Shown piece by piece: positions 1-8,443 of a stretch of 64,000 bases of DNA (the first letter of the stretch is position 1; every line of letters starts with the position of its first letter). The position numbers and the translations under genes were made by a program. The stretch is taken from NCBI GenBank assembly GCA_900318645.1, contig ONLH01000018.1:1-64000 (forward strand). The letters run 5' to 3'. This DNA is from an uncultured Prevotellaceae bacterium (GTDB lineage: Bacteria > Bacteroidota > Bacteroidia > Bacteroidales > Muribaculaceae). Below the pieces are notes generated by a model. The model did no database searches. It was not told where the DNA came from and saw only the letters and a program-made list of their open reading frames with translations.

Positions 1-148
1 AACTCTCTGACCACAAAGGTAATAACTAAACTTGAACTGATGAAGCCAGAAAGTTAAAAATGTTAATTCCCTTGGTGTGCAACATAGAAATAAATACAAA
101 TGCATCCGCCGATGCTTATTGTTTTGCGAGCCTTTTGCGAGCAATAAA

Positions 149-176
149 CTTTGCGACTTCGCGGCTTAGCGTGAGG
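149..176 (+). repeat. 28-bp inverted repeat, left copy
   Basis: This segment is the reverse complement of 4593-4620 with 26 of 28 bases matching (differences at two internal positions). The two copies lie on either side of the BspA-like gene. Whether they mark a cassette or are two members of a dispersed family cannot be decided from this window. Confidence 0.7.
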
Positions 177-296
177 CTTTGCCCTGCGGGGCTAACGCTA
201 ATTGCGCTAATTTTACGGATTTCACGAATTTAATATAAGAATTCGCGGAATTAGTTGAATTAGCGTAATTCGCATTTAAAAAACACTGCGGATGCC

Positions 297-336
297 AACT
301 GAAAACTAAAAACTGAAAACTAAAAACTGAAAACTA
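297..336. repeat. AACTGAAAACTAA micro-repeat tract
   Basis: About three 14-base units built on AACTGAAAACTAAA lie directly upstream of the promoter of the BspA-like gene. Related tracts occur at 11130-11158, 55505-55595 and 62191-62222. Confidence 0.7.
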
Positions 337-349
337 GGATTTTTTTTAC

Positions 350-357
350 TATATTTG
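350..357 (+). promoter_or_regulatory. Bacteroidetes -7 box TATATTTG for the BspA-like gene
   Basis: TATATTTG matches the TAnnTTTG consensus and lies 32 bases before the start codon at 390. No clear TTTG -33 box is seen at 19-21 bases upstream, because that position falls in the micro-repeat tract. Confidence 0.6.
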
Positions 358-389
358 CGGCAGATATTAACTTTTAATACGATATTGCT

Positions 390-3300
390 ATGAAAAATAA
401 AGCTTTACTTCTTCGGCTGGTCGTCCTGGTGGCGGCCATGATGTGTGCCCTCGGTGCCGCCGCTGCCGAGGCCTATGCCTGCTACACGTCGACGAATAAT
501 ACGTTGACGTTCTACTACGACAACCTGCGCAGTAGCCGCCCGGGTGAGACTTTTGACTTGAACACGGGTAGCAATAGCCCAGCGTGGGACTATGTGGACC
601 TCAATGAAAATGTACGCAAGGTGGTCTTTCATTCGTCGTTCGCTAGTGCCCGGCCTGCGAGCACCTGCCGCTGGTTCGCCAATAAGTTACTATTAGAATC
701 CATCGAGGGCCTCAACTACTTGAACACCAGTGCGGTGACCATTATGGCTAATATGTTCTCTGATAGCTATCTTATAGGAAACCTTGACTTGAGCCATTTC
801 AACACAGCTAATGTGACCGATATGTCATTCATGTTTGGAGAATTCTATACTGAAAAGCGTCTGTTGAATCTGAGTAGTTTTGACACGCGCAATGTGACGA
901 AGATGGACCGTATGTTCAGTGGGAGCAATGTCAAGACGATCATTGTGGGCGATGGCTGGACTACTGAAAATGTTGCTAGTGCATACGGGATGTTTGCGGT
1001 TTGTGGGAGCTTGGTAGGAGGCATGGGCACTGCCTATCACTTTAACCAAGATGGTATAGAGTATGCCCATATCGATGGAGGCGAATCCAATCCTGGCTAT
1101 TTTACCAGTGCACAGGATTACAATAGTAAACCCTATGCGGTACTCACGATAGAAGGACAAGACTTAGGCTCTCGTCAAATCCTGACGTTCTACAACGACC
1201 ATCAGCGACTGTCCCATTCCGAAATCACCTATGGAATTGAAATAATCGAGTCTAGTAACTTTTTTATGAATATTGGTCCGGAGTGGTATATCCCCGATGA
1301 CAATGAATACTCGAACATTAACGGAGTGGTGTTTGATCCATCCTTTGCCTCAGCGCGCCCTAAGAACACATATAATTGGTTCGCTGGAATGATATTTTTG
1401 GATGACATCACAGGAATTGAGTACCTGAACACCAGCGAGGTGACCAACATGGCTAACATGTTCAAGGGATGCAATAACTTAAGGGCAATTGACGTGAGCC
1501 ATTTCAACACCAGCAAAGTGACCGATATGGAATATATGTTTTATGATTGTCAGCAATTATTACAACTCGATGTGAGCCACTTCAATACAAGTAATGTGAC
1601 CAATATGGAAGGCATGTTTGATGCTTGTCAGCGATTATCACAACTCGATGTGACCAACTTCAATACAAGTAATGTGACCAATATGGAATATATGTTTCAA
1701 GATTGTCAGCGATTATTACAACTCGATTTGAACCACTTCGACACGGGTAGCGTGACCACTATGAGAGGTATGTTCGGCAATTGTGAATCTTTGAATTCAA
1801 TTGATATGAGATCTTTCAACACCCAGAATGTGACAGATATGAACGCAATGTTCTTTTGTTGCCAATCGCTGATAACGCTTGATTTGAGCAGTTTCAACAC
1901 GTCCAACGTGCGCAATATGAGCCAAATGTTCCAGGGCTGCACTTCGCTGCAGACCATCATCGTGAGCAATCAATGGACCACTGCAAGTCTGTCAGTTACA
2001 GGAAGCTCGATGTTCAATGATTGCACGAGTCTGGTGGGCGGTATGGGCACGGTTTATGATTCCAATCATTATGATGAAGACTACGCGCACATCGACGGCG
2101 GCCCCAGCAACCCCGGCTACCTCACCGATGCCTATACATATTATTATGCCTGCTACACGCCGTCGAACACGACGCTAACGTTCTATTATGACGACCAGCG
2201 CACTTCCCGCCCGGGCACGACCTACAGCCTGAATGCTGTAGGAACAAGTCCTGATTGGTACACCGATAACACTTATAAGAATGTCACTAAGGTGGTCTTT
2301 GATGCCTCGTTCAGTGCAGCTTATCCGAAGAGCACGTTCTCATGGTTTGCCCGCATGACCAATCTCACTTCTATCACAGGCTTGAGTAACCTGAGCACTG
2401 TTTATACTCAGGATATGAGCTATATGTTCTATGGTTGCACAGGCTTAACCAGTCTTGATTTGACGGGCTTCCAGACACCTAATCTGAAGAATATGGAATA
2501 CATGTTCTTTAATTGCTCCAACCTGACCATGGTGGATCTTTCCAGCTTCAACACTGCTGGGGTGACAAACATGAATTACCTGTTCCGTGGTTGCAGCCGC
2601 TTGGCGACTATCTATGCAGGATCAGGTTGGACAATACCTGCTGTGACTGCCGGCAATTTTATGTTCTCGGGATGCACGAACCTTGTCGGTGGCCGGGGCA
2701 CGACCTATGACGCCAGCCATGTGGATAAGACTTATGCCCACATCGACGGTGGCACGAGCAACCCGGGCTACTTGACTGCTGTTGGCTATGGCCTGTCGGT
2801 GGGTGGTGTTGCCGTAACTTACAAGAATGCGTCTAACATCACTGGTCCCGGCATCGTTAGCGGCACGGCCAGTTATAACCCCTCTACCAGAACGTTGACA
2901 CTCAATAATGTCAACATCACCCTTAACACGGCTGCTGGCATCAGTGTGAATGGCACTTTTGATGGCGATGTGTGCTACATCAATCTCGTGGGCGATAACC
3001 ACCTGGACGTCACCAACTATTACTCCTTATTTGTTGAAAAAGCGACCACCATCACCGGCAATGGAACGCTGGACACGGGCAGTGGTGGCATTAGAGTCAT
3101 TCTAAGCGCGCCACTGGTCTTTGAGGGCGGTTGCACTGTGAAGGGTAATAGCATTATGGGCAGTAGCAGCGATGGCGAGACGCTGACCGTTAGAGGTTCT
3201 GAGACAAGCGTGATAATGTCCTACACCATTTGGGGCCTTGCCGGTCTCACGTTGAATGATGGTCTGTTTATCGTTGAACCCGCAGGTGGCTATTATGACC

Positions 3301-4448
3301 CGTCATCACGATGGATGAAGAATGCCAATGGGACCAACTGCACGTCGGGCGTGACTATCAATAATGGACGTCAGATGTATGCCGAGAGGTCTGCCGAGAA
3401 CAATGGATCTGTAACACTGACATTCTATTATGACACCCAGCGCAATACCCGCCCGGGCATAACCTTCAGCATCTACGAGGGCATGGTTGATCCCGAATGG
3501 TATGAGGATGGCTATTCTTATGATATTACCAAGGTGGTGTTCGATCCCTCGTTCGCCAGCGCACGCCCCACGAGCACCTATCACTGGTTCGCCGAGATGT
3601 ACGACCTGACCAGCATTGAGGGCATGCAATACCTGAATACCAGCGAGGTGACCAATATGGCAAGTATGTTCTGGGAATGTGGTGCGTTGCCCGCTGTTGA
3701 CGTGAGCGGCTTTGACACCCGCAAGGTGACCGACATGTCGGCCATGTTCGCTGAATGCTATGAATTGACTGCTCTTGACGTCACCGGCTGGAATACCAGT
3801 TATGTGACTGATATGTCCTGGATGTTCAGTGATTGCTCAGAGCTGACCAGCCTCGATGTGAGCCACTTCAATACTTCCAATGTAACTAACATGAGGCAAT
3901 TGTTTGACGGGTGCAGTGGTTTGACAAGCCTGGATGTGGGCAATTTCGACACGAGCAATGTGACCGACATGTCGTCGATGTTCAGTTGGTGCAAGGGTCT
4001 GCAGCAGTTGGATCTGAGTGGTTTCAATACCAGTAAAGTGACAAACATGTCATGCATGTTCAATGAATGTGACAATTTGAGGACCATTTATGTTGGCGAT
4101 AGCTGGACCACCGCAGCCGTAACGTCATCCTCTTATATGTTCGACGTATGCCACAGCCTGGTGGGCGGCAAGGGAACGGCCTACAGTTCCTCTAACCCGA
4201 AGGACAAGACCTATGCTCACATCGACGGCGGCCCGAGCAACCCGGGCTACTTTACCGGAAAGGGTGGCGGCCTGCGTGGCGACGTGAACGGCGACGGCAA
4301 GGTGAACATCAGTGATGTGACCGCCTTGATCAACCTGCTGCTCGCGGGCAACACACCACCGTACACTGCCGACTGCAACCAGGACGGCAAGGTGAACATC
4401 AGCGATGTTACCGCCCTGATCAACTACCTGCTTAGCGGAAGTTGGTGA
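390..4448 (+). CDS. Secreted BspA-like (DUF285) repeat protein with C-terminal dockerin repeats
   Basis: This 1352-residue protein begins with a cleavable signal peptide (Ala-rich, ends near residue 26). It has four modules, each opening with an LTFYYD-like strand and closing with a DGGPSNPGY-like motif, at about residues 37-236, 265-576, 596-794 and 1009-1287. Each module is filled with BspA/DUF285 leucine-rich repeats of the form NTSNVTNMxxMFxxC. Residues about 798-1003 form a different beta-rich insert (LTLNNVNITL-type). The last 60 residues hold two dockerin-like calcium-binding repeats (DVNGDGKVNISDVTALI and a second copy). BspA family members are surface adhesins; binding partner and attachment mode here are unknown. 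No cohesin is visible in the window. Flanking repeats are described separately. Confidence 0.9.
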   Translation: MKNKALLLRLVVLVAAMMCALGAAAAEAYACYTSTNNTLTFYYDNLRSSRPGETFDLNTGSNSPAWDYVDLNENVRKVVFHSSFASARPASTCRWFANKLLLESIEGLNYLNTSAVTIMANMFSDSYLIGNLDLSHFNTANVTDMSFMFGEFYTEKRLLNLSSFDTRNVTKMDRMFSGSNVKTIIVGDGWTTENVASAYGMFAVCGSLVGGMGTAYHFNQDGIEYAHIDGGESNPGYFTSAQDYNSKPYAVLTIEGQDLGSRQILTFYNDHQRLSHSEITYGIEIIESSNFFMNIGPEWYIPDDNEYSNINGVVFDPSFASARPKNTYNWFAGMIFLDDITGIEYLNTSEVTNMANMFKGCNNLRAIDVSHFNTSKVTDMEYMFYDCQQLLQLDVSHFNTSNVTNMEGMFDACQRLSQLDVTNFNTSNVTNMEYMFQDCQRLLQLDLNHFDTGSVTTMRGMFGNCESLNSIDMRSFNTQNVTDMNAMFFCCQSLITLDLSSFNTSNVRNMSQMFQGCTSLQTIIVSNQWTTASLSVTGSSMFNDCTSLVGGMGTVYDSNHYDEDYAHIDGGPSNPGYLTDAYTYYYACYTPSNTTLTFYYDDQRTSRPGTTYSLNAVGTSPDWYTDNTYKNVTKVVFDASFSAAYPKSTFSWFARMTNLTSITGLSNLSTVYTQDMSYMFYGCTGLTSLDLTGFQTPNLKNMEYMFFNCSNLTMVDLSSFNTAGVTNMNYLFRGCSRLATIYAGSGWTIPAVTAGNFMFSGCTNLVGGRGTTYDASHVDKTYAHIDGGTSNPGYLTAVGYGLSVGGVAVTYKNASNITGPGIVSGTASYNPSTRTLTLNNVNITLNTAAGISVNGTFDGDVCYINLVGDNHLDVTNYYSLFVEKATTITGNGTLDTGSGGIRVILSAPLVFEGGCTVKGNSIMGSSSDGETLTVRGSETSVIMSYTIWGLAGLTLNDGLFIVEPAGGYYDPSSRWMKNANGTNCTSGVTINNGRQMYAERSAENNGSVTLTFYYDTQRNTRPGITFSIYEGMVDPEWYEDGYSYDITKVVFDPSFASARPTSTYHWFAEMYDLTSIEGMQYLNTSEVTNMASMFWECGALPAVDVSGFDTRKVTDMSAMFAECYELTALDVTGWNTSYVTDMSWMFSDCSELTSLDVSHFNTSNVTNMRQLFDGCSGLTSLDVGNFDTSNVTDMSSMFSWCKGLQQLDLSGFNTSKVTNMSCMFNECDNLRTIYVGDSWTTAAVTSSSYMFDVCHSLVGGKGTAYSSSNPKDKTYAHIDGGPSNPGYFTGKGGGLRGDVNGDGKVNISDVTALINLLLAGNTPPYTADCNQDGKVNISDVTALINYLLSGSW

Positions 4449-4480
4449 GTTAGAAGTTAGAAGTGAGGAGTTAGAAGTTA
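4447..4480. repeat. TTAGAAGT micro-repeat tract
   Basis: The tract starts immediately at the stop codon of the BspA-like gene and consists of degenerate GTTAGAAGTTAGAAG units. It belongs to the TAG-rich spacer family seen throughout the window. Confidence 0.7.
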
Positions 4481-4529
4481 GCATCCGCGTTGATGCGAGC
4501 AAGCTCGCAGATTAGTGGTTAGTGATTAG
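4481..4529. repeat. 49-bp direct repeat, copy 1 (GCATCCGCGTT + GCGAGC hairpin + TTAG tract)
   Basis: An exact 49-base copy recurs at 4633-4681. The unit combines a GCATCCGCGTT word, a TGCGAGC-AA-GCTCGCA hairpin and a TTAGTGGTTAGTGATTAG tract. Two further GCATCCGCGTT words lie at 4541 and 4687. Confidence 0.9.
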
Positions 4530-4592
4530 AGATTAGTGAAGCATCCGCGTTGTAGGGCCTCGCCTTGGCGTGGCCGCCCCACGACGGATAAA

Positions 4593-4620
4593 CCTCACGC
4601 TAAGCCGCTAAGGCGCAAAG
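4593..4620 (-). repeat. 28-bp inverted repeat, right copy
   Basis: This is the inverted partner of 149-176 (26/28 identical). Confidence 0.7.
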
Positions 4621-4632
4621 ATTATTAAGCTG

Positions 4633-4681
4633 GCATCCGCGTTGATGCGAGCAAGCTCGCAGATTAGTGGTTAGTGATTAG
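4633..4681. repeat. 49-bp direct repeat, copy 2
   Basis: Identical over 49 bases to 4481-4529; the copies are 152 bases apart. Confidence 0.9.
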
Positions 4682-4816
4682 TGATAGCATCCGCGTTCCT
4701 GTCAATTGGAGCGCGGATGTTCATTAAACTCTAAACTTTAAACATTAAACTGCGAGCGTGAGCTCGCATCAATCAAACTTTAAACTGCGAGCGCCAGCTC
4801 GCATCAAATATTTTAC

Positions 4817-4824
4817 TATCTTTG
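4817..4824 (+). promoter_or_regulatory. -7 box TATCTTTG of the amylase gene
   Basis: TATCTTTG fits TAnnTTTG and lies 28 bases before the ATG at 4853. A -33 box is not evident, because the expected place is occupied by a GCGAGC hairpin. Confidence 0.6.
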
Positions 4825-4852
4825 CGATGTTTAATCAAAGTTTTTAGTGTAT

Positions 4853-6265
4853 ATGAAAAAGATTATTTCCTCAGTTCTGATTGCTGTCATGGGTTTGATG
4901 GCTGGTATGGCTTCGGCTGCCGAGGCTGGTCAGGGCAATAACGAGATTATCCTCCACGCTTGGTCGTGGTCGTTCAACACCATTAAGGAGCACCTGCCCG
5001 AAATTAAGGCAGCGGGCTATACCATCGTACAGACGTCGCCCATCAACGAGTGTGTCGTGGGCGAAGGCGGCGGCCGTCAGCTCTTCGGTCACGGCAAGTG
5101 GTATTACCACTACCAGCCGACGGACTGGACCATCGGTAACTACCAGCTGGGTACGCGCGACGAGTTCAAGGCGATGTGCGACGAGGCGACCCGCCTGGGG
5201 CTGCGCGTCATCGTGGATGTGCTGCCTAACCACACCGTCATCGACCGCACGCAGATCAATGCCCGCCTGGACAGCGCCGTGCATGGCCGCGAAAACCTGT
5301 TCCACGCCAACGGCCTGTGGCCCATCAAGGACTACAGCGACCGCTACCAGTGCACAACGGGCGAAATGGGTACGCTGCCCGACGTGAATACCGAGAATCC
5401 CGATTTCCAGTATTACTACATGCAGTATGTCAACGACGTGCTGGCCTGTGGCGCCCGCGGATTCCGCTACGACACAGCCAAGCACATCGGTCTGCCGAAC
5501 GAGATGCGTGACCCCAAGTCGCCCGAGAACGACTTCTGGGACGTCGCCATGGGCCGCAAGGCTGTCAAGGGCTTGAGGTTGGCCGTGCCGCGCGAGGACC
5601 TCTTCATTTATGGTGAGGTGCTGCAGGACCGCAATGTGCCCGAGCAGGGCTATGCCGAGTATATGGACTTGACCGCCAGCAACTATGGCTGGGTGCTGCG
5701 CAACGTGCTCAACAAGCATGATGCCCGCGCCGACAATCTGTTGACGTGGCACCACTCGGTGGATCCCGCCCACCTGGTGACCTGGGTGGAGTCGCATGAC
5801 ACCTATTGCAACGAGCACGCTTCGGCAGGCATGAGCGACGAGCTCATCCGCCTGGGATGGGTCTTCCTGACCGCCCGCAAGTATGGCACGCCGCTGTTCT
5901 ATTCACGCCCTCACGGCAGCACCCGCGAGAACTACTGGGGCGACAACGAGATTGGCAAGGTGGGTAACGACGAGTTCAAGCACCCCGTGGTAAAGGCCGT
6001 CAATGAGTTCCGCCACCGCAACGTCAATCAGCCCGAGAACATCGTCTATAGCGAGAACGGCAAGCAGATTATCGTGGAGCGTGGCTCTCGTGCCGCAGTC
6101 GTCATCAACCTCGACGAGCAGCCCAGCCAGGTAGCTATCCCCGTCACCCTGAGCAACGGCAAGTACCGCGATGCCGTCACCAAGCAGCGCTTCCAAGTCA
6201 AGAATGGCGTCTTCAAGGCAAGCCTTTCTCCGATGACAGCTTACGTTCTTGATTCAGGTCGCTAG
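4853..6265 (+). CDS. Secreted alpha-amylase, GH13
   Basis: This 470-residue enzyme should hydrolyse alpha-1,4-glucan outside the cytoplasm. A signal peptide covers the first 22-24 residues. The four GH13 regions are readable: DVLPNH near residue 122 (region I), GFRYDTAKH near 202 with the nucleophile Asp (region II), YGEV near 253 with the acid/base Glu (region III) and WVESHD near 312 (region IV). A C-terminal beta domain follows. I prefer ATG 4853 over an in-frame GTG at 4847, because it gives a normal signal peptide start (MKKII). The gene has its own -7 box and a terminator at 6325, so it is monocistronic. It is short for GH13 and resembles the simple bacterial/plant-like alpha-amylase subtype. 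Confidence 0.92.
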   Translation: MKKIISSVLIAVMGLMAGMASAAEAGQGNNEIILHAWSWSFNTIKEHLPEIKAAGYTIVQTSPINECVVGEGGGRQLFGHGKWYYHYQPTDWTIGNYQLGTRDEFKAMCDEATRLGLRVIVDVLPNHTVIDRTQINARLDSAVHGRENLFHANGLWPIKDYSDRYQCTTGEMGTLPDVNTENPDFQYYYMQYVNDVLACGARGFRYDTAKHIGLPNEMRDPKSPENDFWDVAMGRKAVKGLRLAVPREDLFIYGEVLQDRNVPEQGYAEYMDLTASNYGWVLRNVLNKHDARADNLLTWHHSVDPAHLVTWVESHDTYCNEHASAGMSDELIRLGWVFLTARKYGTPLFYSRPHGSTRENYWGDNEIGKVGNDEFKHPVVKAVNEFRHRNVNQPENIVYSENGKQIIVERGSRAAVVINLDEQPSQVAIPVTLSNGKYRDAVTKQRFQVKNGVFKASLSPMTAYVLDSGR

Positions 6266-6324
6266 TGACTTGAGATTAGAGGGGCTGCATTGTGCGAGCC
6301 GGAGGCTCGCAATACACCGACATG

Positions 6325-6357
6325 GCATCCGCTTCCAGTTTGGACGGATGCTTTTTT
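6325..6357 (+). terminator. Rho-independent terminator after the amylase gene
   Basis: GCATCCG pairs with CGGATGC across a 13-base loop and is followed by TTTTTT. The stem is built from the same GCATCCG word that occurs singly in many other spacers of this window. A TGCGAGCC...GGCTCGCA hairpin lies just upstream, near 6293. Confidence 0.75.
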
Positions 6358-6381
6358 AATCAGCTAGAGTAGCGAGCAAAA

Positions 6382-7125
6382 CTACAGCTCGAGGGGGAAG
6401 TCGACGGGGTGGCGGCGGCTGTAGCGGGTCCAGAAGGCGGTGCGGGATTGCATGGTGAGGCGGACGGCTTCGTCCTCGTTGAAACCGCGGGCGCGGGCGT
6501 AGCTGCGGGCGATGAGTTCGGTAAAACGCTTGGGCCCCCACAGGCGGCACATGGTGGCACAGCCGTCCTCGAGGCTTATTTTGCCGAAGCGCATGCGGTT
6601 GATGTCTACTATGGCAAAATGATAGCCTTGTTCATCCTTGTCCCACAGGATGTTGCCTGGAGAATAGTCCCGATGCAGCACCTCGCGGTCGTGCATCATG
6701 GCGGTAAAACGGCCGAGGGCATCGGCTATATCCTCGTAGGTGCCCTCCTGGGCGTTGCCGAATTCATAAAGCGTGTGCTTGAGCGGCGACTGCACGCTGA
6801 CGAAGTAACTCAGGCCGAGCAGTCCGCAAGTGCGCTGCTCGATATAGGCGATGGCCTCGGGCGTGTCGATGCCGCGCTCCAGCAGTCGGGCAGGGTAGAG
6901 GAAGGCGCGCAGCCCCTTGGGCTGGCGGATGCCCAGCGAGTACACTACACGGTTCACGATGTGTGTCTTGCAGTAGCGCTTGACGTTGACGAGCGTGCCG
7001 TCGGGGGCAGTGATGACGCGCAACTGGTTACGCTTGTCATAGATCACCTCGCCCAAGTGCTCAAAATCCTCGGGTAGCCGTTCCAGCCACTCTCGCAGGT
7101 GTTGATATTTAGGATTAATTAGCAT
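6382..7125 (-). CDS. Lipopolysaccharide-kinase-like (Kdo/WaaP family) protein
   Basis: The product of about 247 residues has a protein-kinase-like fold signature: a lysine-containing strand (VNVKRY), the catalytic loop HRDYSPGNIL and a metal-binding VDINRMRFG in place of DFG. These are hallmarks of the Kdo/WaaP family, which phosphorylates LPS core sugars. A protein or small-molecule substrate cannot be excluded. An in-frame ATG exists at 7143, but a TAACTTTG box at 7132-7139 on the same strand would place transcription start inside that extension, so the ATG at 7125 is preferred. It lies 46 bases beyond the fucose-isomerase-like gene, with a hairpin between them. Confidence 0.8.
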   Translation of the reverse strand: MLINPKYQHLREWLERLPEDFEHLGEVIYDKRNQLRVITAPDGTLVNVKRYCKTHIVNRVVYSLGIRQPKGLRAFLYPARLLERGIDTPEAIAYIEQRTCGLLGLSYFVSVQSPLKHTLYEFGNAQEGTYEDIADALGRFTAMMHDREVLHRDYSPGNILWDKDEQGYHFAIVDINRMRFGKISLEDGCATMCRLWGPKRFTELIARSYARARGFNEDEAVRLTMQSRTAFWTRYSRRHPVDFPLEL

Positions 7126-7148
7126 GCTTGACAAAGTTATCACCTTTA

Positions 7149-7183
7149 AAGACCCTAAGGACTATAAGGTGCCTTAAGGTCTT
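7149..7183 (-). terminator. Hairpin downstream of the fucose-isomerase-like gene
   Basis: AAGACC-C-TAAGG pairs with CCTTA-A-GGTCTT (11 pairs, one mismatch, 11-base loop), 7 bases after the stop codon at 7190. The U-run is weak, so this may be an attenuating terminator or a stability element. Confidence 0.5.
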
Positions 7184-7189
7184 CAGGGT

Positions 7190-8425
7190 CTAGTTGCTAG
7201 CAGCTAATTGCTTGAATACAGCAATCAGTTTTTCAACGTGATTTCCCTTCACGATGACGTGGTGGTTGCCGATGCTGCGCTCCAGGAAGTAGTCCAGCGG
7301 CTCGTCGAGGCGCAGGTGCAGCTGGGTGCGGCACATGTTGGGGTTGGTGGTGCACTCCAGCAGTTGAGCCTTGCTGATGAAGTAGCGCTCCATGCTCCTG
7401 CCGCCACACTTGACCACGGTCATCTCCATCGGGTCGAAAATGCCCTCAACGGCGACACCGCTCAGCGACTCGTAGTGGTCGCGCACGATGTAGTGGTCGG
7501 TCATTGCGGGGGCAATGGTGCAGTGGGCAAATACCATCTCGTGGGCGGCATTGTCGAGAATCTTGGACGGGTTGGCCATGAAGGTCATCTCTCCCGTAGC
7601 GGCTTGCACGGCAAGCATGGTGAGTAGGGTCTGCTCGTCGCCCTCGCAGCCGGCAGGGATGCCCTCTTGATTAAGCAAAGCCAGTGCCACACAGCCCGTG
7701 GTGTGCGTCGTGGGGATAAGGTCAAAGCAGTTGAGGGTAAAGGCATCCAGGTGGTAACGTTCCACGATGCCCTTGACCGAGCGGTAGAGGCGCATGGCCT
7801 TGACGACCTCGTCGCGTGACGGCTCTTTCATGCCCATGGCCTTGTTGATGAATTCGTCGGTGATGTCCTGAACCTCACTGTCGGGTGTAGCCTCGTAGCC
7901 CTTGACGACCTCGTTGAGAGGCACATCGACCATCTCCACACCCCAGCGGTTGTGCATGGCGGCATAGTCCACATTGCTGGCGATGAGCCAACCTGACGGT
8001 TTGCCGATGACGCCCACGCGTTTGCCCTTCAGGCGGCTGATGGCATCATGGGCGGTAGTATAATCGTCAATGCCCTGCATGATGAAACTCGTTGGACCGT
8101 GCAGTACGCGGCCATGGCGGTCATTCTGGCGCATCCACGACAGGATCTCGAGCGAGGCTGCCAGCGAATTCTTCAGGCCATCGGCAATGAGCACGACATA
8201 GGGCGGCAGGTCATCGATGTGAGCCTTGACCATTTCTTCCACACCTCCGCTGCCGACGAGCACCATCGTTGCGCCTTCGGGTAACGGTTTGTCAAGTTCC
8301 TCGGGGAAGATATACTGCACGTCATATTTCTCTTTAATGGCATCGAGCAGCTCGTGATGGTCGGTAAAAATTGACTCACGTGTTGCCAGCGATGAGGCGA
8401 AAGTAATCAGATTCAGTTTCATCAT
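7190..8425 (-). CDS. L-fucose isomerase-like protein
   Basis: The 411-residue cytoplasmic protein has the general build of the L-fucose/L-arabinose isomerase superfamily: an N-terminal Rossmann-like half with VLVGSGGVEEMVK and LIADGLKNSLAASLE, and a C-terminal half with MTFMANPSKI and FAHCTIAP. It is shorter than bacterial FucI (about 590 residues), so it is one of the uncharacterised fucose-isomerase-like proteins of Bacteroidales. Its sugar substrate is not deducible. No fucose kinase, aldolase or permease lies nearby. It may share a transcript with the kinase-like gene downstream. Confidence 0.75.
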   Translation of the reverse strand: MMKLNLITFASSLATRESIFTDHHELLDAIKEKYDVQYIFPEELDKPLPEGATMVLVGSGGVEEMVKAHIDDLPPYVVLIADGLKNSLAASLEILSWMRQNDRHGRVLHGPTSFIMQGIDDYTTAHDAISRLKGKRVGVIGKPSGWLIASNVDYAAMHNRWGVEMVDVPLNEVVKGYEATPDSEVQDITDEFINKAMGMKEPSRDEVVKAMRLYRSVKGIVERYHLDAFTLNCFDLIPTTHTTGCVALALLNQEGIPAGCEGDEQTLLTMLAVQAATGEMTFMANPSKILDNAAHEMVFAHCTIAPAMTDHYIVRDHYESLSGVAVEGIFDPMEMTVVKCGGRSMERYFISKAQLLECTTNPNMCRTQLHLRLDEPLDYFLERSIGNHHVIVKGNHVEKLIAVFKQLAASN

Positions 8426-8443
8426 GTCAGAATATTTTAAGCG

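Larger units (their letters stand above)
1..389. other. Intergenic region at window start, no gene seen
   Basis: I see no convincing coding sequence here. The stretch holds several pieces of the intergenic repeat vocabulary found elsewhere in the window: a GCATCCGC octamer at 102-109 and its complement at 288-295, a 28-base segment at 149-176 that recurs inverted at 4593-4620, AT-rich palindromic words around 200-280, and an AACTGAAAACTAA-type tract at 297-336. A -7 promoter box for the next gene follows at 350-357. Confidence 0.6.
4449..4852. other. Repeat-filled intergenic region
   Basis: The 400 bases between the BspA-like gene and the amylase hold no gene. They contain four GCATCCGCGTT words (4481, 4541, 4633, 4687), two exact 49-base direct repeats, a GTAGGGCCTCGCC-type hairpin near 4552-4577, the right 28-base inverted copy, a CATCCGCG...CGCGGATG hairpin at about 4688-4719, and two GCGAGC...GCTCGC hairpins near 4752 and 4786. 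Confidence 0.75.

Noticed and set aside
4871-5818. 315-residue minus-strand frame opposite the alpha-amylase gene
   Set aside because: The amylase frame has all four GH13 regions; the reverse frame has no recognisable domain or start signals.
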